Below, piece by piece: positions 1-10,079 of a stretch of DNA of 36,638 bases (the stretch's first letter is position 1; each line of letters starts with the position of its first letter). A program made the translations under genes and the position numbers. Under the pieces are notes generated by a model. That model was not told where the DNA came from, did no database searches, and saw only the letters and a list, made by a program, of their open reading frames with translations. This DNA comes from Stagonosporopsis chrysanthemi. Taxonomy: Eukaryota > Ascomycota > Dothideomycetes > Pleosporales > Didymellaceae. The DNA lies in contig JAFISE010000248.1 in NCBI GenBank assembly GCA_022560025.1, forward strand, positions 1-36,638. Direction: 5' to 3'.

Positions 1-830
1 AGGCCTCCTGAAGCTGTCTCTCAAACTGGCTGTGATAGCTAAGGTATTGTGGGTGCACAAGGACGACGATATCATCCACGTAGAAGAACACAATCAGCTA
101 ATCACTAGTAAATAGACAGGGCACATCCTGTACGTGTCTTAGGCCTAGCCTTATTAGCGTCTGCCTAAGATGCCTGTACTAGAGCAGCAGCGCGTCCTTT
201 AGGCCATACAAGGCTTACTTAAGCTCAAGTAGCTCTCTTATCTGTGCAACGAACAGCTCTAGTGTACGTACATAGACTAGCTGTTTAAGAGGTGCGTTTA
301 GGAAGGCATTTAGCACATTATACTAATATGCGTGCAAACTAAAGGCAGCAGCTATTGCTATTAGCAGACAGAACACTCTTGCTGCTAGCGTTGCAGCATA
401 TGTGTCTCCTTAGTCATCCTAGAGGTCTCTTCTAACAACTAGCCTTGCCTTGTACTTGTACAGGTAGCTGTCCTTGTTAAATTTGTACGTGAACACCCAC
501 TTTAGAGGGAGTATCTGTGCCTTAGCTGCTATAGCTGCTGTAACTGCTGTAGCTGCAAAGCAGCCTTTATTCTTACAGCTAGTAAATTCTGCACGTGCTG
601 CATCCTTGAACTCATGCCCAAATAGATGCTTGTCTAGGTCTCTCCAACGTCGTAGAGGCGGTAGAAGCTTGTCTCTATACAGTCTTGTGACTGGCTCCTC
701 TCTGAGCAGCTTCTGAGGCTCTGTTGCTTTGACAGCTAACGCAAATGCTGTAAAGTACGTTCTAAGCGTGCTTCGCTGTCTCTGTAACGTTAAGACGTTT
801 AACGCATCAATCTAGCTACTAATCTCTTCT
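1..830 (-). pseudogene. copia reverse transcriptase, partial, with stops
   Basis: The minus-strand frame starting near 810 reads through the N-terminal RT block (motif LKWVFTYKF near 460-490, KYKARLVVR near 430-455), then VLNAFLNAPL (near 275-305), ALYGLKDALL (near 180-212) and the catalytic box FFYVDDIVVL (61-90). These are the canonical copia RT blocks; the two Asp of YVDD bind the catalytic metals. Stops in this frame are TAG at positions expected to be Trp, for example just before LIVFFYVDD and after GLKDALLL. No start codon applies because it is part of a gag-pol polyprotein. The frame leaves the window at base 1, so RNase H is not visible. Confidence 0.9.
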
Positions 831-1252
831 TGCCTTGGCGCGTTGTTTATATGTCGATTAGGAGCCTCGTCGTCAGGTGCTATAGCCTGCCAGCCTCGTG
901 GCAACTCGACAGTCTCCTGACTGCTCACTGACTGCTCGTTCAGCTCAGGTGTACTCTCTGGCGTCAGCAGCCACCTTGCTGTAGTCTCCTTGTCCGGCTG
1001 CTGCTCTCTCACAGCCTTACTAAGGAGCTGCTGCTCAGCTTGTTCTGCATCTAATTGTCTTACATGTACGTCATCAGCGTTGTGCAGAGCCTGTTCTGTC
1101 TCTTGCTTATTGTCCTGAGTCTCTGGGATATCAATAGTAGCTACTATCTCCTGCAGCTTCTAACAGCTAGGGTAAGCCTCTTCCTTCTTGATAGCTGTCT
1201 AGTTTGATCCTCTAGTGTTCGTGACGTGACAGTTTGAACCTAGGTCTAGTAT
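812..1252 (-). pseudogene. copia protease active site joined to the integrase-RT linker; integrase missing
   Basis: At 1217-1252 the minus strand encodes ILDLGSNCHVTN, preceded by TAG in place of Trp. This matches the copia aspartic protease active-site region (W-I-L-D-x-G-x-x-x-H-x-T). Within about 15 codons the frame changes to a Glu/Gln-rich, low-complexity stretch (EEAYPSC, then acidic sequence down to 812) of the kind that links integrase to RT in copia polyproteins. The HHCC zinc domain, the DDE core and about 300 expected residues between protease and linker are absent. The linker is open for 66 codons from the Met at 1012 down to 812, so RIP damage is lighter here. Confidence 0.7.
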
Positions 1253-1439
1253 CTATCTTGTAAGCAGCAGCAGCTAAGTCTTGTGAGCTATAGCTATAGT
1301 CTGCAGCATAGCATTGCAGTGTGTTGTGCTTTGCACTAGCTTGCTATTGTCTATGCTAATAACTGCCTGTGCCTTGCTTTGTGCCTTGTTCTCTGCTTAG
1401 CTACTTCCTCTAAGCTGAGCCTCAGCCTGTTTTAGTATT

Positions 1440-2480
1440 CTTGCAATAATACTATCTGCCTTGCAAAGCTTGTTAAACTTCTTCTTAACTACCTTATCTA
1501 GCTGCTAATTTAGCTGTCTAAGGCTGCTGTTAACGTAGGGACAGTCCTTAAATATATAGTTATCTCTACAGAGGCATGTTACGCGTTGTGTAGATCTTTC
1601 TAGGGCTGTTAGGCTGTCTAAGCTACCTGCTACACCTAGCGTAGTAAATGTGCTAATTAATAAGGCAATTAGACGTGTGCGCTAATAGTAGGACTGAAAT
1701 TTAGCTACAAGATCAGCAGTTAACGTGTACTGCTCTCTTTACTGTTCCTTCTTAACTAGCTCCTGCAGCTGTATTAATGCCTAGTTATTGTTAAGCCCTT
1801 AGATTAACAGTATAAAGTCCTCTTGTAATTAATTGCTATTAACCTCTAACATCTTAGCGTCTCTTAGGAGTCTAGTAATTGTTACTTACTTATTAAGCTA
1901 AGAATTAAGGTTTACCTTCTATAGCCTTATGCACACAGCTCTGTAGTAGCTGCGTAGCTAGTAATTTTACTTACCTACTAATAGACAGAGGTACTTCTTA
2001 AGCGTTGTTAGTTAACTATGCAGGTCTGTACAGTTAACAATAAGATCTAGATGCCTAACATTAACTGTCCTAGCAATCTTAGAATTAAAGCTCTTTAAGG
2101 CCTTCTCTTTCTATAGCTATCTTGCCTTGCTATGCTTATACTTCCTTGCCTACATATTGTAGACAGATATCTCTTTAGCAGATAGATCCTTAATATTAAT
2201 ATCTTCCTACTCTTTCTTAGATACTTGTATCTTTTTAAACTTCTACATAGGCTTTTCCTGTAGCTTCTTATCTTATAGATTCTTTAGCTTCTCTTTTAAC
2301 AGACCTAGGTTAATATACAGCTATAAGCTATCTCTGTCTGCTGTGTCCTTTCTAACAAACAGCTATTTCTCCTAGTTATTAGGCTTGCTAAGTACAACTA
2401 ACGTCTTTGTTACTAGCTAGTCCTGCTTATAAGCACTTATTGTGCCTTCTGTAGGTGTAGCTCTTTCTAACACTTAATAG
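1440..2480 (-). pseudogene. copia gag with zinc-knuckle, degraded
   Basis: The minus-strand frame from about 2480 down to 1440 is a continuous Lys/Leu-rich reading frame interrupted only by TAG/TAA. Near its C-terminal end it encodes TCLCRDNYIFKDCPY (about 1535-1579), a fungal copia gag zinc knuckle of the form C-x-C-x3-H-x4-C. The His position is now Tyr (TAT), exactly what CAT to TAT RIP would give. The knuckle is followed by a Lys/Gln-rich stretch leading into the protease. Gag would package the element RNA. The start codon cannot be placed because of the decay. Confidence 0.75.
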
Positions 2481-2590
2481 TTAGGTTAGGTTTGTATTAA
2501 TTAGCTGTTAGCTACCTTAATAGTACAGTTAACAGCTAGTTGTATAGGCTGTATATAAATAGGTAAAACGCAGCAATTAACTAAAGGCTT

Positions 2591-2603
2591 CTAGGCTTAT
2601 AAC
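2591..2603 (-). other. primer-binding site, initiator-tRNA-Met anticodon-arm type, RIP-mutated
   Basis: Immediately internal to the LTR the minus strand reads GTTATAAGCCTAG. Undoing two CpA-to-TpA type changes gives GTTATGAGCCC, the exact complement of the GGGCTCATAAC anticodon arm of initiator Met tRNA. Drosophila copia and relatives prime from a half-tRNA in this way. The position directly after the LTR's terminal CA supports the assignment. Confidence 0.65.
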
Positions 2604-2759
2604 TGTTGCAGTGTAAGTAGCTGCTAAAAATAATAGAAACTGCGCTTATATTACTTGCTAGCTAGGGAGTATTAATATATACATGCTCTAAGACGTGCTA
2701 GTCTAAGAGAGTTACAGATGTAACAATTAAGGCCTGTAGAGCTGACTTGCACTGCAACA
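2604..2759 (-). repeat. 5' LTR of the copia element (156 bp)
   Basis: The segment begins TGTTGC and ends GCAACA in either orientation and lies just upstream of the primer-binding site and gag. On the minus strand it matches the solo LTR at 15007-15164 along its whole length, differing mainly by C/T and G/A transitions and a few small gaps. The flanks (ATAAC on the left, ATGTT on the right) do not match, as expected for one end of an element whose other end lies outside the window. Confidence 0.8.
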
Positions 2760-2931
2760 ATGTTTAACAAGGATATAATAATACTAGGCTTCTTAACCTC
2801 TTTACTCTAGTAAGTTTCTATAATACTTGTAGTTTTTAAGGGCAGCTTAACTAGACAGCTTCTAATATCTTAGTAATATCTAGAGAGTGCTAATTATAGC
2901 TATTAAGAAAGGTAGACTAGAGTATATTATA

Positions 2932-3123
2932 TGTGACGGTTATGAGAAGCAGATCACGTGTTGGTAGTCTAGTGTTGCTTCCTCATCCTATAGAGCATCT
3001 CTTGCCTCAGCTGCATTACAGATACGTCATGAAAATAGACCCGACTGCTGCTTTATGCAGAGCAGAGCAGAACAACACAACAACAGAATAGCAGAATACA
3101 TGAAATTGCATTCGACTGCGACA
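2932..3123 (+). repeat. solo LTR (192 bp) with 5-bp target duplication TTATA
   Basis: It begins TGTGACGGTT, ends ACTGCGACA, and is flanked by TTATA at 2927-2931 and 3124-3128. TG...CA ends plus a 5-bp duplication are the mark of a solo LTR left by recombination between two LTRs. The interior has many intact CA dinucleotides and a balanced composition, unlike the RIP-degraded DNA on both sides. Its ends resemble the TGTCAC family at 5597, 24597 and 32649, but the interior does not align with them well, so it is probably a related but separate family. Orientation is assigned by those ends. Confidence 0.75.
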
Positions 3124-3128
3124 TTATA

Positions 3129-4580
3129 ACAGGTTGCTGTAGTACTAACAAGTAGTAATTATACTAAATCCTACTCTATTCCTTGTTTTTTCTATATTCT
3201 GTCTAATTACTTTTTAATAACTCTACTATACTCTTATAATAAGCATAGCTCTAGTGTTACTAGCAGAATACTTAGCTTAGAAGACGCAACTACTTGCATA
3301 AACTTACTTGTAGGTCTAGTCTTATTACTACTACTTAGGTAGTAGAGGCGCAGTTATTATACTTAAATATAAGAATAGTCTAGCTGTATAATATAAATAT
3401 AATATATATTTATAGTAATTAGATAAGGTACTCTCTTAGTAAGTAACTATACTAGAAATTATATTGTAGTAAGTATAAGCAGTGTAGAAAGATTTAAAGA
3501 TTAAACTAAGGTTATATTATATAAAGCTACAAACTGTTATAGGTATATACTGTTTAAATCCTAGTGCCTCTATCTATTAGAGCACTGTACCTTTTTAGTC
3601 AGCGTAGCCGAGGTAGGTTTAAGCTAAGGCCTTACACAAACAGTATATATATATAAGTAGTTATAAACAGCGCTAGTGTAAGAGAGGTAGCCTTGTTTTA
3701 CTAGAGGTAAGGTGCAACTATATATAAAGCAAGAGATGCCCTTAACTATAATATAAAAGTACTCTAATAGTGTGCAGAATATTAAAGATAACTAGAAACT
3801 AAACAACTGTTTAGTAGTTATTGTAAGAAAGTCTAATACCTAAAGCTTTAACTAGCCTAGTATTATATATTCTAGTTCTTAACCTTAGAAGTATTATATC
3901 TTTTGCTCTAATTTTCTAATTAAATTTAAATAGAGCCTAACTAACAGACACTTTTAGAAACAAGAGATTAATTGTAGAGCAGCACAGCAAATTAGCTGTT
4001 GTATGCTAATCCTAAAGAAAGCAAGAAGTAACAACCTTATAAGCAACGTCTAATAGCTTGTCTTAAGAAGTTCTTTATATTTCTAAGAGAGACCTAAAAG
4101 CTAGATAGTATCTAAGTATACTTATATAACTTTTAGTCTGCAGGTTACAGTAAGCGTAAGATGTGCTACTTCTAGTTAGTTGTTTAAAGTTCTACTATTG
4201 CTTCCTAGTTAGCTAACAGTCCTTTCTTTCTTACTGTCGCCTAGCATAATATTTAATGTTAATGCTCTAGACTTTTAATATCTTACTAAGATTCTACTAC
4301 AGCACTATACTAAGATCTAAATATGTACGCTGCAATAATGTTTATGTAATGCAATTGTTCAAGACGTCTAACTAAGCCCTTCCTACTACCTAAGTATTAA
4401 CAAAGAACAAATTAGATTTCCTTCTGTTAATCTTTATAAAATAACACAAGACAAAAGAGGAGGGGAAAAGTCTTAGAAGAAATAGTGTAAAAGTAATAGT
4501 TACAGACTTTTACTGCTATTTCTTAATAATCAGTCTGTCCTAAACAAAAACTAGTTGCTAAGTGTGCAAGCAGTTATAAC
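3129..4580. other. AT-rich RIP-degraded DNA, unidentified
   Basis: This stretch is rich in TA, CTA and TAG and poor in CA/TG, the composition left by RIP. No frame longer than about 60 codons survives. A plus-strand frame around 4069-4240 can be followed with stops only at TAG/TAA (possible former Gln codons), suggesting a former protein-coding repeat, but I recognise no motif. A single CCCTAA-like unit near 4999 is not a telomere repeat. Confidence 0.55.
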
Positions 4581-5596
4581 AGCTATACGACAGTAAGTTG
4601 AAGTGACAGTTTAAAACCAGTGATTATACATACCTTATTGTCTGTATCTTTAGCAAGAGCTATTACTTTAGAGGTAGTATAGGCTTTAGTACACTAGTTG
4701 AGTTATATGCACCTCTAACAAGCAGGACAGAATCCCTGTTCTCTGCAGAATTCATCTTAACTGCCTTTGTAGCTACTGCCAGTACAAATTACTGTATCTA
4801 CGTTAGCACAGTCTATCAATGGCTTCAGAGCTTATTGTATATTAACTGGCGACAGTGCAGGAATTCCCCACGAAACGCACTTATTCCAGCTAGGTATAGC
4901 GGATATTGTAACAATCAGATATTCACAGTAGTTGCAGATTCAGCAGAGAGAGATTTGAGGTACTATTATATATGCATACTTAAAAGCCAAGATCTACCTT
5001 AACCCTAAAAACAGCATGCGAGTTGTGTGTCGCTGCCAGGGCAAATTTCATAAAGATAGTTAGCAGAACAGACCTAAACAACAACACATCATGCGTAAAG
5101 GGGCTTAGAACTAAGGAGGCCTTAATGTTAGTGCGGCAATATTGTACTCTCGCAGAAAGAGCGGCTACCAAAAGGCACAGTGACAGTGAATTGATAAATT
5201 CCCGCAGTTGCGCTGAGATTAAGGATCACTCTATACGGCCGCTCAGGTAATGTGAAGGTCTTAACAAGCGAGGTACCCCCTTGTCGAAATTCCATCTTCC
5301 TTCTCCGTGAAAGCACTATGTTGATTGGCTTCAATACGCCACACAGCTGCAGTGAGTTCTGATAACATTGGCCAGATTAGACACTGTAGCATTATGGAGA
5401 TCTCTCCATCGGCCTAGCTGTATTAATTGAAGTCATTTCAGAAGTCTCCTCGCAGCTTATCTGGTCTCCTGGTTGCTTTCTTTTAGCGTCTGCCTATTAG
5501 CTGTACAGGTCACCCGCAATCGATTGAGATATCTTGCCTCTGACTCAAACCCTCAAAAGACTGTGACATACACATGGTTCAAACGCAATGAGAACG
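4581..5596. other. intergenic, no supported gene
   Basis: The composition returns to normal here. Only short overlapping frames (under 80 codons, both strands) occur near 4980-5334, with no motif, intron signal or initiation context that would support a gene. I see no RNA gene or promoter that can be called. Confidence 0.4.
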
Positions 5597-5782
5597 TGTC
5601 ACGATTTAGAGTCTCCCTTGCCTCATGGGCAACCTGCGCCTCACTTTTGTTGAGATGCAGCTCCCTATCCTGCACTAGCGTTGTTTACAGCTACCCATGT
5701 ATACATACTGTTCGTAGCTTCGCACAATACAACCTCAGTTCAATCCTCAAATCTTCCCGCACTGCTTGCACTCACTGCGACA
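5597..5782 (+). repeat. solo LTR copy 1 of the TGTCAC...GCGACA family (186 bp)
   Basis: It differs from the copy at 32649-32834 at only three positions by eye, all transitions, and is a more distant match to 24597-24781. It starts TGTCACGATT and ends CACTGCGACA. The flanking five bases (GAACG and CTATG) do not match, unlike the other two copies, so the target duplication has been lost or the LTR arose by recombination between different insertions. Its right end lies 32 bp before the stop codon of the NLR gene. Confidence 0.85.
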
Positions 5783-5814
5783 CTATGTAACACAAGTTGT
5801 CAGTCGGATTGGAT

Positions 5815-8800
5815 TTATGATGCCAAGTCAGAAAGATGGTTAGGCGAACGCAATAGCTCGACTATCGCTCGATGACCATTTCGTTCTGCCCATGACAATG
5901 GTGTTTGCTTATAAGCGTCTTTTATGCTTACATCAACAGTGCCTGTATCAAGAAAAAGCTTCACTATTTCCACATGCCCCCTCCAGGCCGCTCTTGACAG
6001 TGGTGTTTGTCCGCCTATCTCTGTTGAGTTGAGATTGATGCCTGGCGTGGCAAGTAGTAGTCTGACCATGTGCTCGTGCCCATTCGATGCTGCAAGAGAC
6101 AGTGGCGATTGTCCATCTCGATCTTTCAGATTCACATCTACTCTTGCTGAGGCAAGTAGCATCTCTATAATTCCTAGGTGCTCCTTACTTGCTGCCCACA
6201 GTAGCGGTGTTCGCCCCTGAAAGTCTTTCAAATTTATAGTTACCCCTTCTGTATCAAGCAGTAGTCTGACAACTGCGTTATGGCCATTCCAGATTGCTAG
6301 CGATAGCGGGGGGATGCCGTTTCTATCCTGTGAGTTGAGATCAGTCTCTTGCATGTCAAGTAGCATCTTAACTATTGACACGTGTCCATTGCGTGCTGCC
6401 CATGACAGCGGCGAACAGCCTTTCTGGTCTCGCGAGTTCACGTCAACCGTGGCAGCAGTAAGAAGCAGCTGAGTTGTAGCGGCGTGCCCGTTCTGTGCTG
6501 CCCATGCGAGCGGTGTACTTCCACTCTCGTCTGGTGCGTTGACGTCAACATCTGGTGCTTCAAGCAGCATCTTGACCGTTGACACGTATCCGCTGCGTGC
6601 TGCCCACGACAGCGGCGTACGGCCTCTCTGGTCTCTCGCGTTAATGTCGACCATGTTATTAGTAAGAAGCGTTCTGACTATTGTCTCATCTCCAGCCTGC
6701 AATGCCCACAGCAACAGTGTTGGTCCGTATTCGTCCATCTTGTTAAGGTTGGCTTTTTGTGTTTTAAGTAGAAGCTTGGCAACCTCCATGCGCCCGTTCT
6801 GTGCGGCCCATGCAAGCGGTGTACTTCCACTCTTGTCTGGTGCGTTGACGTCAACATCTGGTGCTTCGAGCAGCATCTTGACCGTTGACACGTGTCCGCT
6901 GCGTGCTGCCCATGACAGCGGCGAACTGCCTTTCTGGTCTCTCGTGTTTGTATCGATCGTGGCAGCGGTAAGAAGCAGCTGGACTGTTGTGGTGTGCCCA
7001 TGGTATGCCGCCCACCATAAGGGGGTATGTTGGTCCTTGTCCTTTGAATCTGCTGATATCTTGCCGGTTTCAAGTATCAATCGGACAATTATCGTCGCCC
7101 CGTTCTTTGCCGCCCATAGAAGCATCGTGCGGACAACTTCGTTATCAAAATCTAATGTGATGCTCTTTCCTTCTAGCAAATTTTCTAGGAGATCGACTGT
7201 CCCATGTGTATCAAAGAATCGTTCCAGAGCTGGACTGGGACTCGAAAATTTACCCTCTGATAGTAGAAGCGTTACCAGATCTACCGAACCTTGTTGGAGA
7301 GCTGCTGCAAGAGCAGTACGATCATCATCGTCTTCCATTTCGACTGCTGATGGTGCGCTGTGCAGCAAAGCTCGAGCGATCCCTTCATGACCGTTCTCTG
7401 CAGCAAGCAGCAGCGGAAACTCACCGATCTCGTTTCGTAAGGTTGCCGAGACACCATGTGATAAAAGCAGATTGACTATGCTCGCGTGACCTCTCCTAGC
7501 GGCTATGCAAATCGCATCATTGTCGTAGTGCTCGATTCCCTCTCCGTACTCGTCATCGTCTTCAGGCTCAGAGATTACTTCAGATCCTGGCAATCTAGTT
7601 GTGTTGGCTCCAGCTCTTAGCAATGTTGAGACAAGGTCTTCAAGTAAGGTGTCCTGCTCAGGTAGACGATCTCTCAAAGCGAAGAACACAGCTCCACCTA
7701 GGTTGGCACCTCTGTCAATCAGCTCGACAAGAAGCTTCATGCTTCTGCTGCTAACAGCAAAGAATACGAGCGCGGTTTCTCGTCCCATATACTTCAAATC
7801 AGCCCCCGCTTCAATGAGCCTGAATATTATCGTTTCAGCTTTCTCAGCCAAGGCAAAAGTCAGAATCGTATCGCCGTCGTTGTTTTCAGCGTTCACGTCG
7901 ATGTATTTTCTCTCTTGACCTCCGTGTTGGTCTCTACCAAAGCTTTGGCCACTGACACTGGCGTATTGTCGTTGCCACTCAAGAGCTCGATCCAACAGTG
8001 TCAGACTTATATCCTGGTGACCTTCTCTGATGGCGATGTGTAGTGGTGTGTTCCCGTCCTGATCTCTGTTATCAACGTCACCGATATTGTTGTCCAAGAA
8101 ATGGGTGAGCGCACTTCTTGAGCCAAGCGCCGCTAAGACATGAAGCGCCGTTGCTTCGCTGAACGGCCAGCCAATAGGGGTATGGGCGTAATCAGGATCC
8201 AGAATTCTCCATAGATCGGCAGCTTTTCGGATAGCCTTGGATTGTGGCGCCCATTGTATAAGCGACAGGAGATCGACCTGAAGGACTCCCTCCTGCTCCA
8301 CATTTTGAATGTGTCTGAACAGGAAGCGTGTCGCGTATGGTGCTAGTGGAAATCTCGACGATAGTGGGCCTCGTTGTAAGTGGGTACTTTCTAGGACTTC
8401 GCTTGTCATCAAGTACCTGAGGCAGGATCTCGAGATCTGAAAATGCCCAGCTGATACTGGGGTTTGGAGACCGTACTCCTTGCAGCTATGTTTGCTCAAG
8501 AACCCATCGAGTAGGTAGTCGGCGACCGACTGATGGATGAGTTGAGCCTCACGATCTGAGTCTTCTCCGTCAGGCTCGTACTTCTCCCAGATCTCACGTG
8601 TCTGAAATTGGATCAGGCCTCTGGACAGATGGTTGACATGTCTCTCGAAATCAGTCAGAGTAGCAGACCAGCTGGGACTCTTCCTGAGCACATGGATACT
8701 TGTACTGGTCATATCCTTATCCATGGTGAGCGCCTCCCGAAGCTCTTGTGCAGACAGAGGTCTCTCTGCAAATAAGACCCACTGAAAGAGTTTCAACGTC

Positions 8801-9716
8801 TGGTGCTTCTCGGCCTCGGGTAAATTGTTGAGGAGTGTGGCGTACAGCTCATTCAGCGACTCTGGAGAAGCTGCTAGATCTTCACATAGTGCATCAAATC
8901 CGGCTCCTGTCAAATTCCGACCAATGATCATCTCCGTAATTAGGAATACCCATTGGAAGCCACCTCGAGCTTTCGACAGAATTTCCACCTCAAGCTGTCG
9001 GCGGTTTGCTTCTGACCGAATTTCTTTTAGTCGTTCTCGAGTGAACCATTGTATGTCTTTTTCGTTACGCTCCTCTACCAGTATCATTGGGATAGTGTTC
9101 AAACCAAGGATTGGGTAGTGCCTAGATGAGAAGCATATTTTCATTTGTGCATTCTCGGGCTCGGCCAACCTAACAATGTCTTTGAAAAATGTCAACAGAT
9201 TCTTGGCAGAATCTTCGCCACATTCATCAAGTGCGTCGATGAAGAGAACGATAGGCTGATGTTTGGTGTCCTTGATCAACACATCTGACAAAAATTCCTG
9301 GAGTTCTCCGTGAGTCCACTTCCACCTACCTTCCATGTTACCCCCATATCGATTTTCCCGCTCCTCAAATTTTGCAGTGAGTTTAGTGAGATGAGCTGGG
9401 AAGAATTCGAGTAAAGAGTTCAGCACTGCGCGAAACATTCCCGTTGGGCTCTTCTGCAAATCAGTTCCTTGGCCATGGAAGAAGTATGAAGCAATGAGCT
9501 CCTTGGGTCGTCCTCTCTTCATTTGCATAACAGCAGATTTCATGAGTACAGATTTTCCGACACCAGGATTTCCTTTTATCCAAAAGAGTCCTCGAGGGCT
9601 CTTAGTCCAATTCAGATATTGGGGATCTGTGGTAAGCCAACCGCAAGTTTCTCTCGCAGTGTGGATGTCATCGTACCGGTGCTCTTGTTCTGGGAAATCG
9701 AGCGATCTGAGGCAAT
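5815..9716 (-). CDS. NLR-type protein: NACHT ATPase plus about 20 ankyrin repeats (main exon)
   Basis: This is a 1,300-codon open exon. The frame begins inside a conserved pre-NACHT block (CLRSLDFPEQ, RYDDIHTA, TCGWL) after an AG acceptor at 9717-9718. It continues with Walker A GNPGVGKS (9550-9573), an FFHGQG block, Walker B VLFIDALDEC about 105 codons later, and an SSRHYP sensor-like block, all typical of fungal NACHT. The first Met in the open frame (9543) lies just after the P-loop, so it cannot be the true start. From about codon 500 to the end there are about 20 ankyrin repeats (TPLSWAARxGH pattern), the last dozen very alike. Fungal NLRs of this kind act as cytosolic receptors in non-self recognition and programmed cell death; the ankyrins would bind the ligand. 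ATPase motifs are intact. Upstream exons encode a damaged PNP_UDP domain (10080-10794). Confidence 0.9.
6388..7020 (-). repeat. higher-order repeat of near-identical ankyrin units within the NLR gene
   Basis: Two blocks about 300 bp apart (starting near 6496 and 6794 on the plus strand) are almost identical. Both encode WAAR-GHV/Y-STVKMLLEAP then DVDVNAPD and SGSTPLAWAAQNG. Further near-copies of the adjoining unit occur at about 6388 and 6903. The spacing equals three 33-residue ankyrin repeats, so the array appears to have grown by duplicating blocks of three repeats. Confidence 0.8.
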
Positions 9717-10079
9717 CTGATTAGGTCAACAAATATCGATATAACTACACACGGTCGCCCCACCCTTCTCTTGGGCCGTGAGCTGTGCTATGCCACGATT
9801 AACATGTTGGTGCTAATTGCACAAGCGAATGGTACATACCCGGAAGCACAGGCTTCAGCTGTGGTCTGCTTGCTAAAGTGAACGATTTCTGACTGCATTC
9901 ATGAGCGAAGCTCCGGAATGAAAAGCGATGTCGAATGTGAGGTAAGGTCGACTCACTCTGCTGTGCATTCCTCTGAGCTTTCAGAGATTTTCCTGCGTTT
10001 AGCGGGAGGACTAGGGGAAAGTGGAAAGTGATGTTCTTGCGGCAGAATTAGTACAGTTATACCGGTAGAATGGGGGTAC
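9717..10079 (-). other. three short introns and two linker exons between PNP and NACHT parts
   Basis: Splicing 10079-10036 (44 nt, GTACCC...CAAG with TACTAAT branch-like box), 9956-9893 (64 nt, GTGAGT...GCAG) and 9839-9717 (123 nt, GTATGT...TCAG) joins the PNP C-terminus to the NACHT exon in frame. The two linker exons are 10035-9957 (Pro- and Lys/Arg-rich, PPAKRRK) and 9892-9840. All three codon phases fit, and the product reads into the expected pre-NACHT motif CLRSLDFPEQ. This strongly suggests one gene, not two. Predicted from sequence only. Confidence 0.65.

Larger units (their letters stand above)
1..2759 (-). mobile_element. RIP-degraded Ty1/copia LTR retrotransposon, left end outside window
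   Basis: Read on the minus strand the order is LTR (2759-2604), primer-binding site, gag, protease, reverse transcriptase, with the RNase H part and 3' LTR beyond the left edge. The order and the motifs (CCHC-like knuckle, protease DxG, RT YVDD) identify the copia superfamily. One frame can be followed through each domain, but it is broken by many TAG and some TAA codons where homologues would have Trp or Gln, as expected from RIP on both strands. The integrase domain is not found between protease and RT, so the element is both mutated and internally deleted and cannot be autonomous. Superfamily certain; family name unknown. Confidence 0.9.

Noticed and set aside
474..716. 80-codon plus-strand frame inside the copia element
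   Set aside because: It lies antisense to the copia RT region and only exists because the RT strand is biased; no protein-like motifs.
4995..5006. TTAACCCTAAA resembling telomere repeat
   Set aside because: Only one CCCTAA unit, no tandem array; chance occurrence.
6539..7390. 283-codon plus-strand frame across the ankyrin region
   Set aside because: It is the antisense shadow of the ankyrin array; its apparent repeats mirror the minus-strand repeats.
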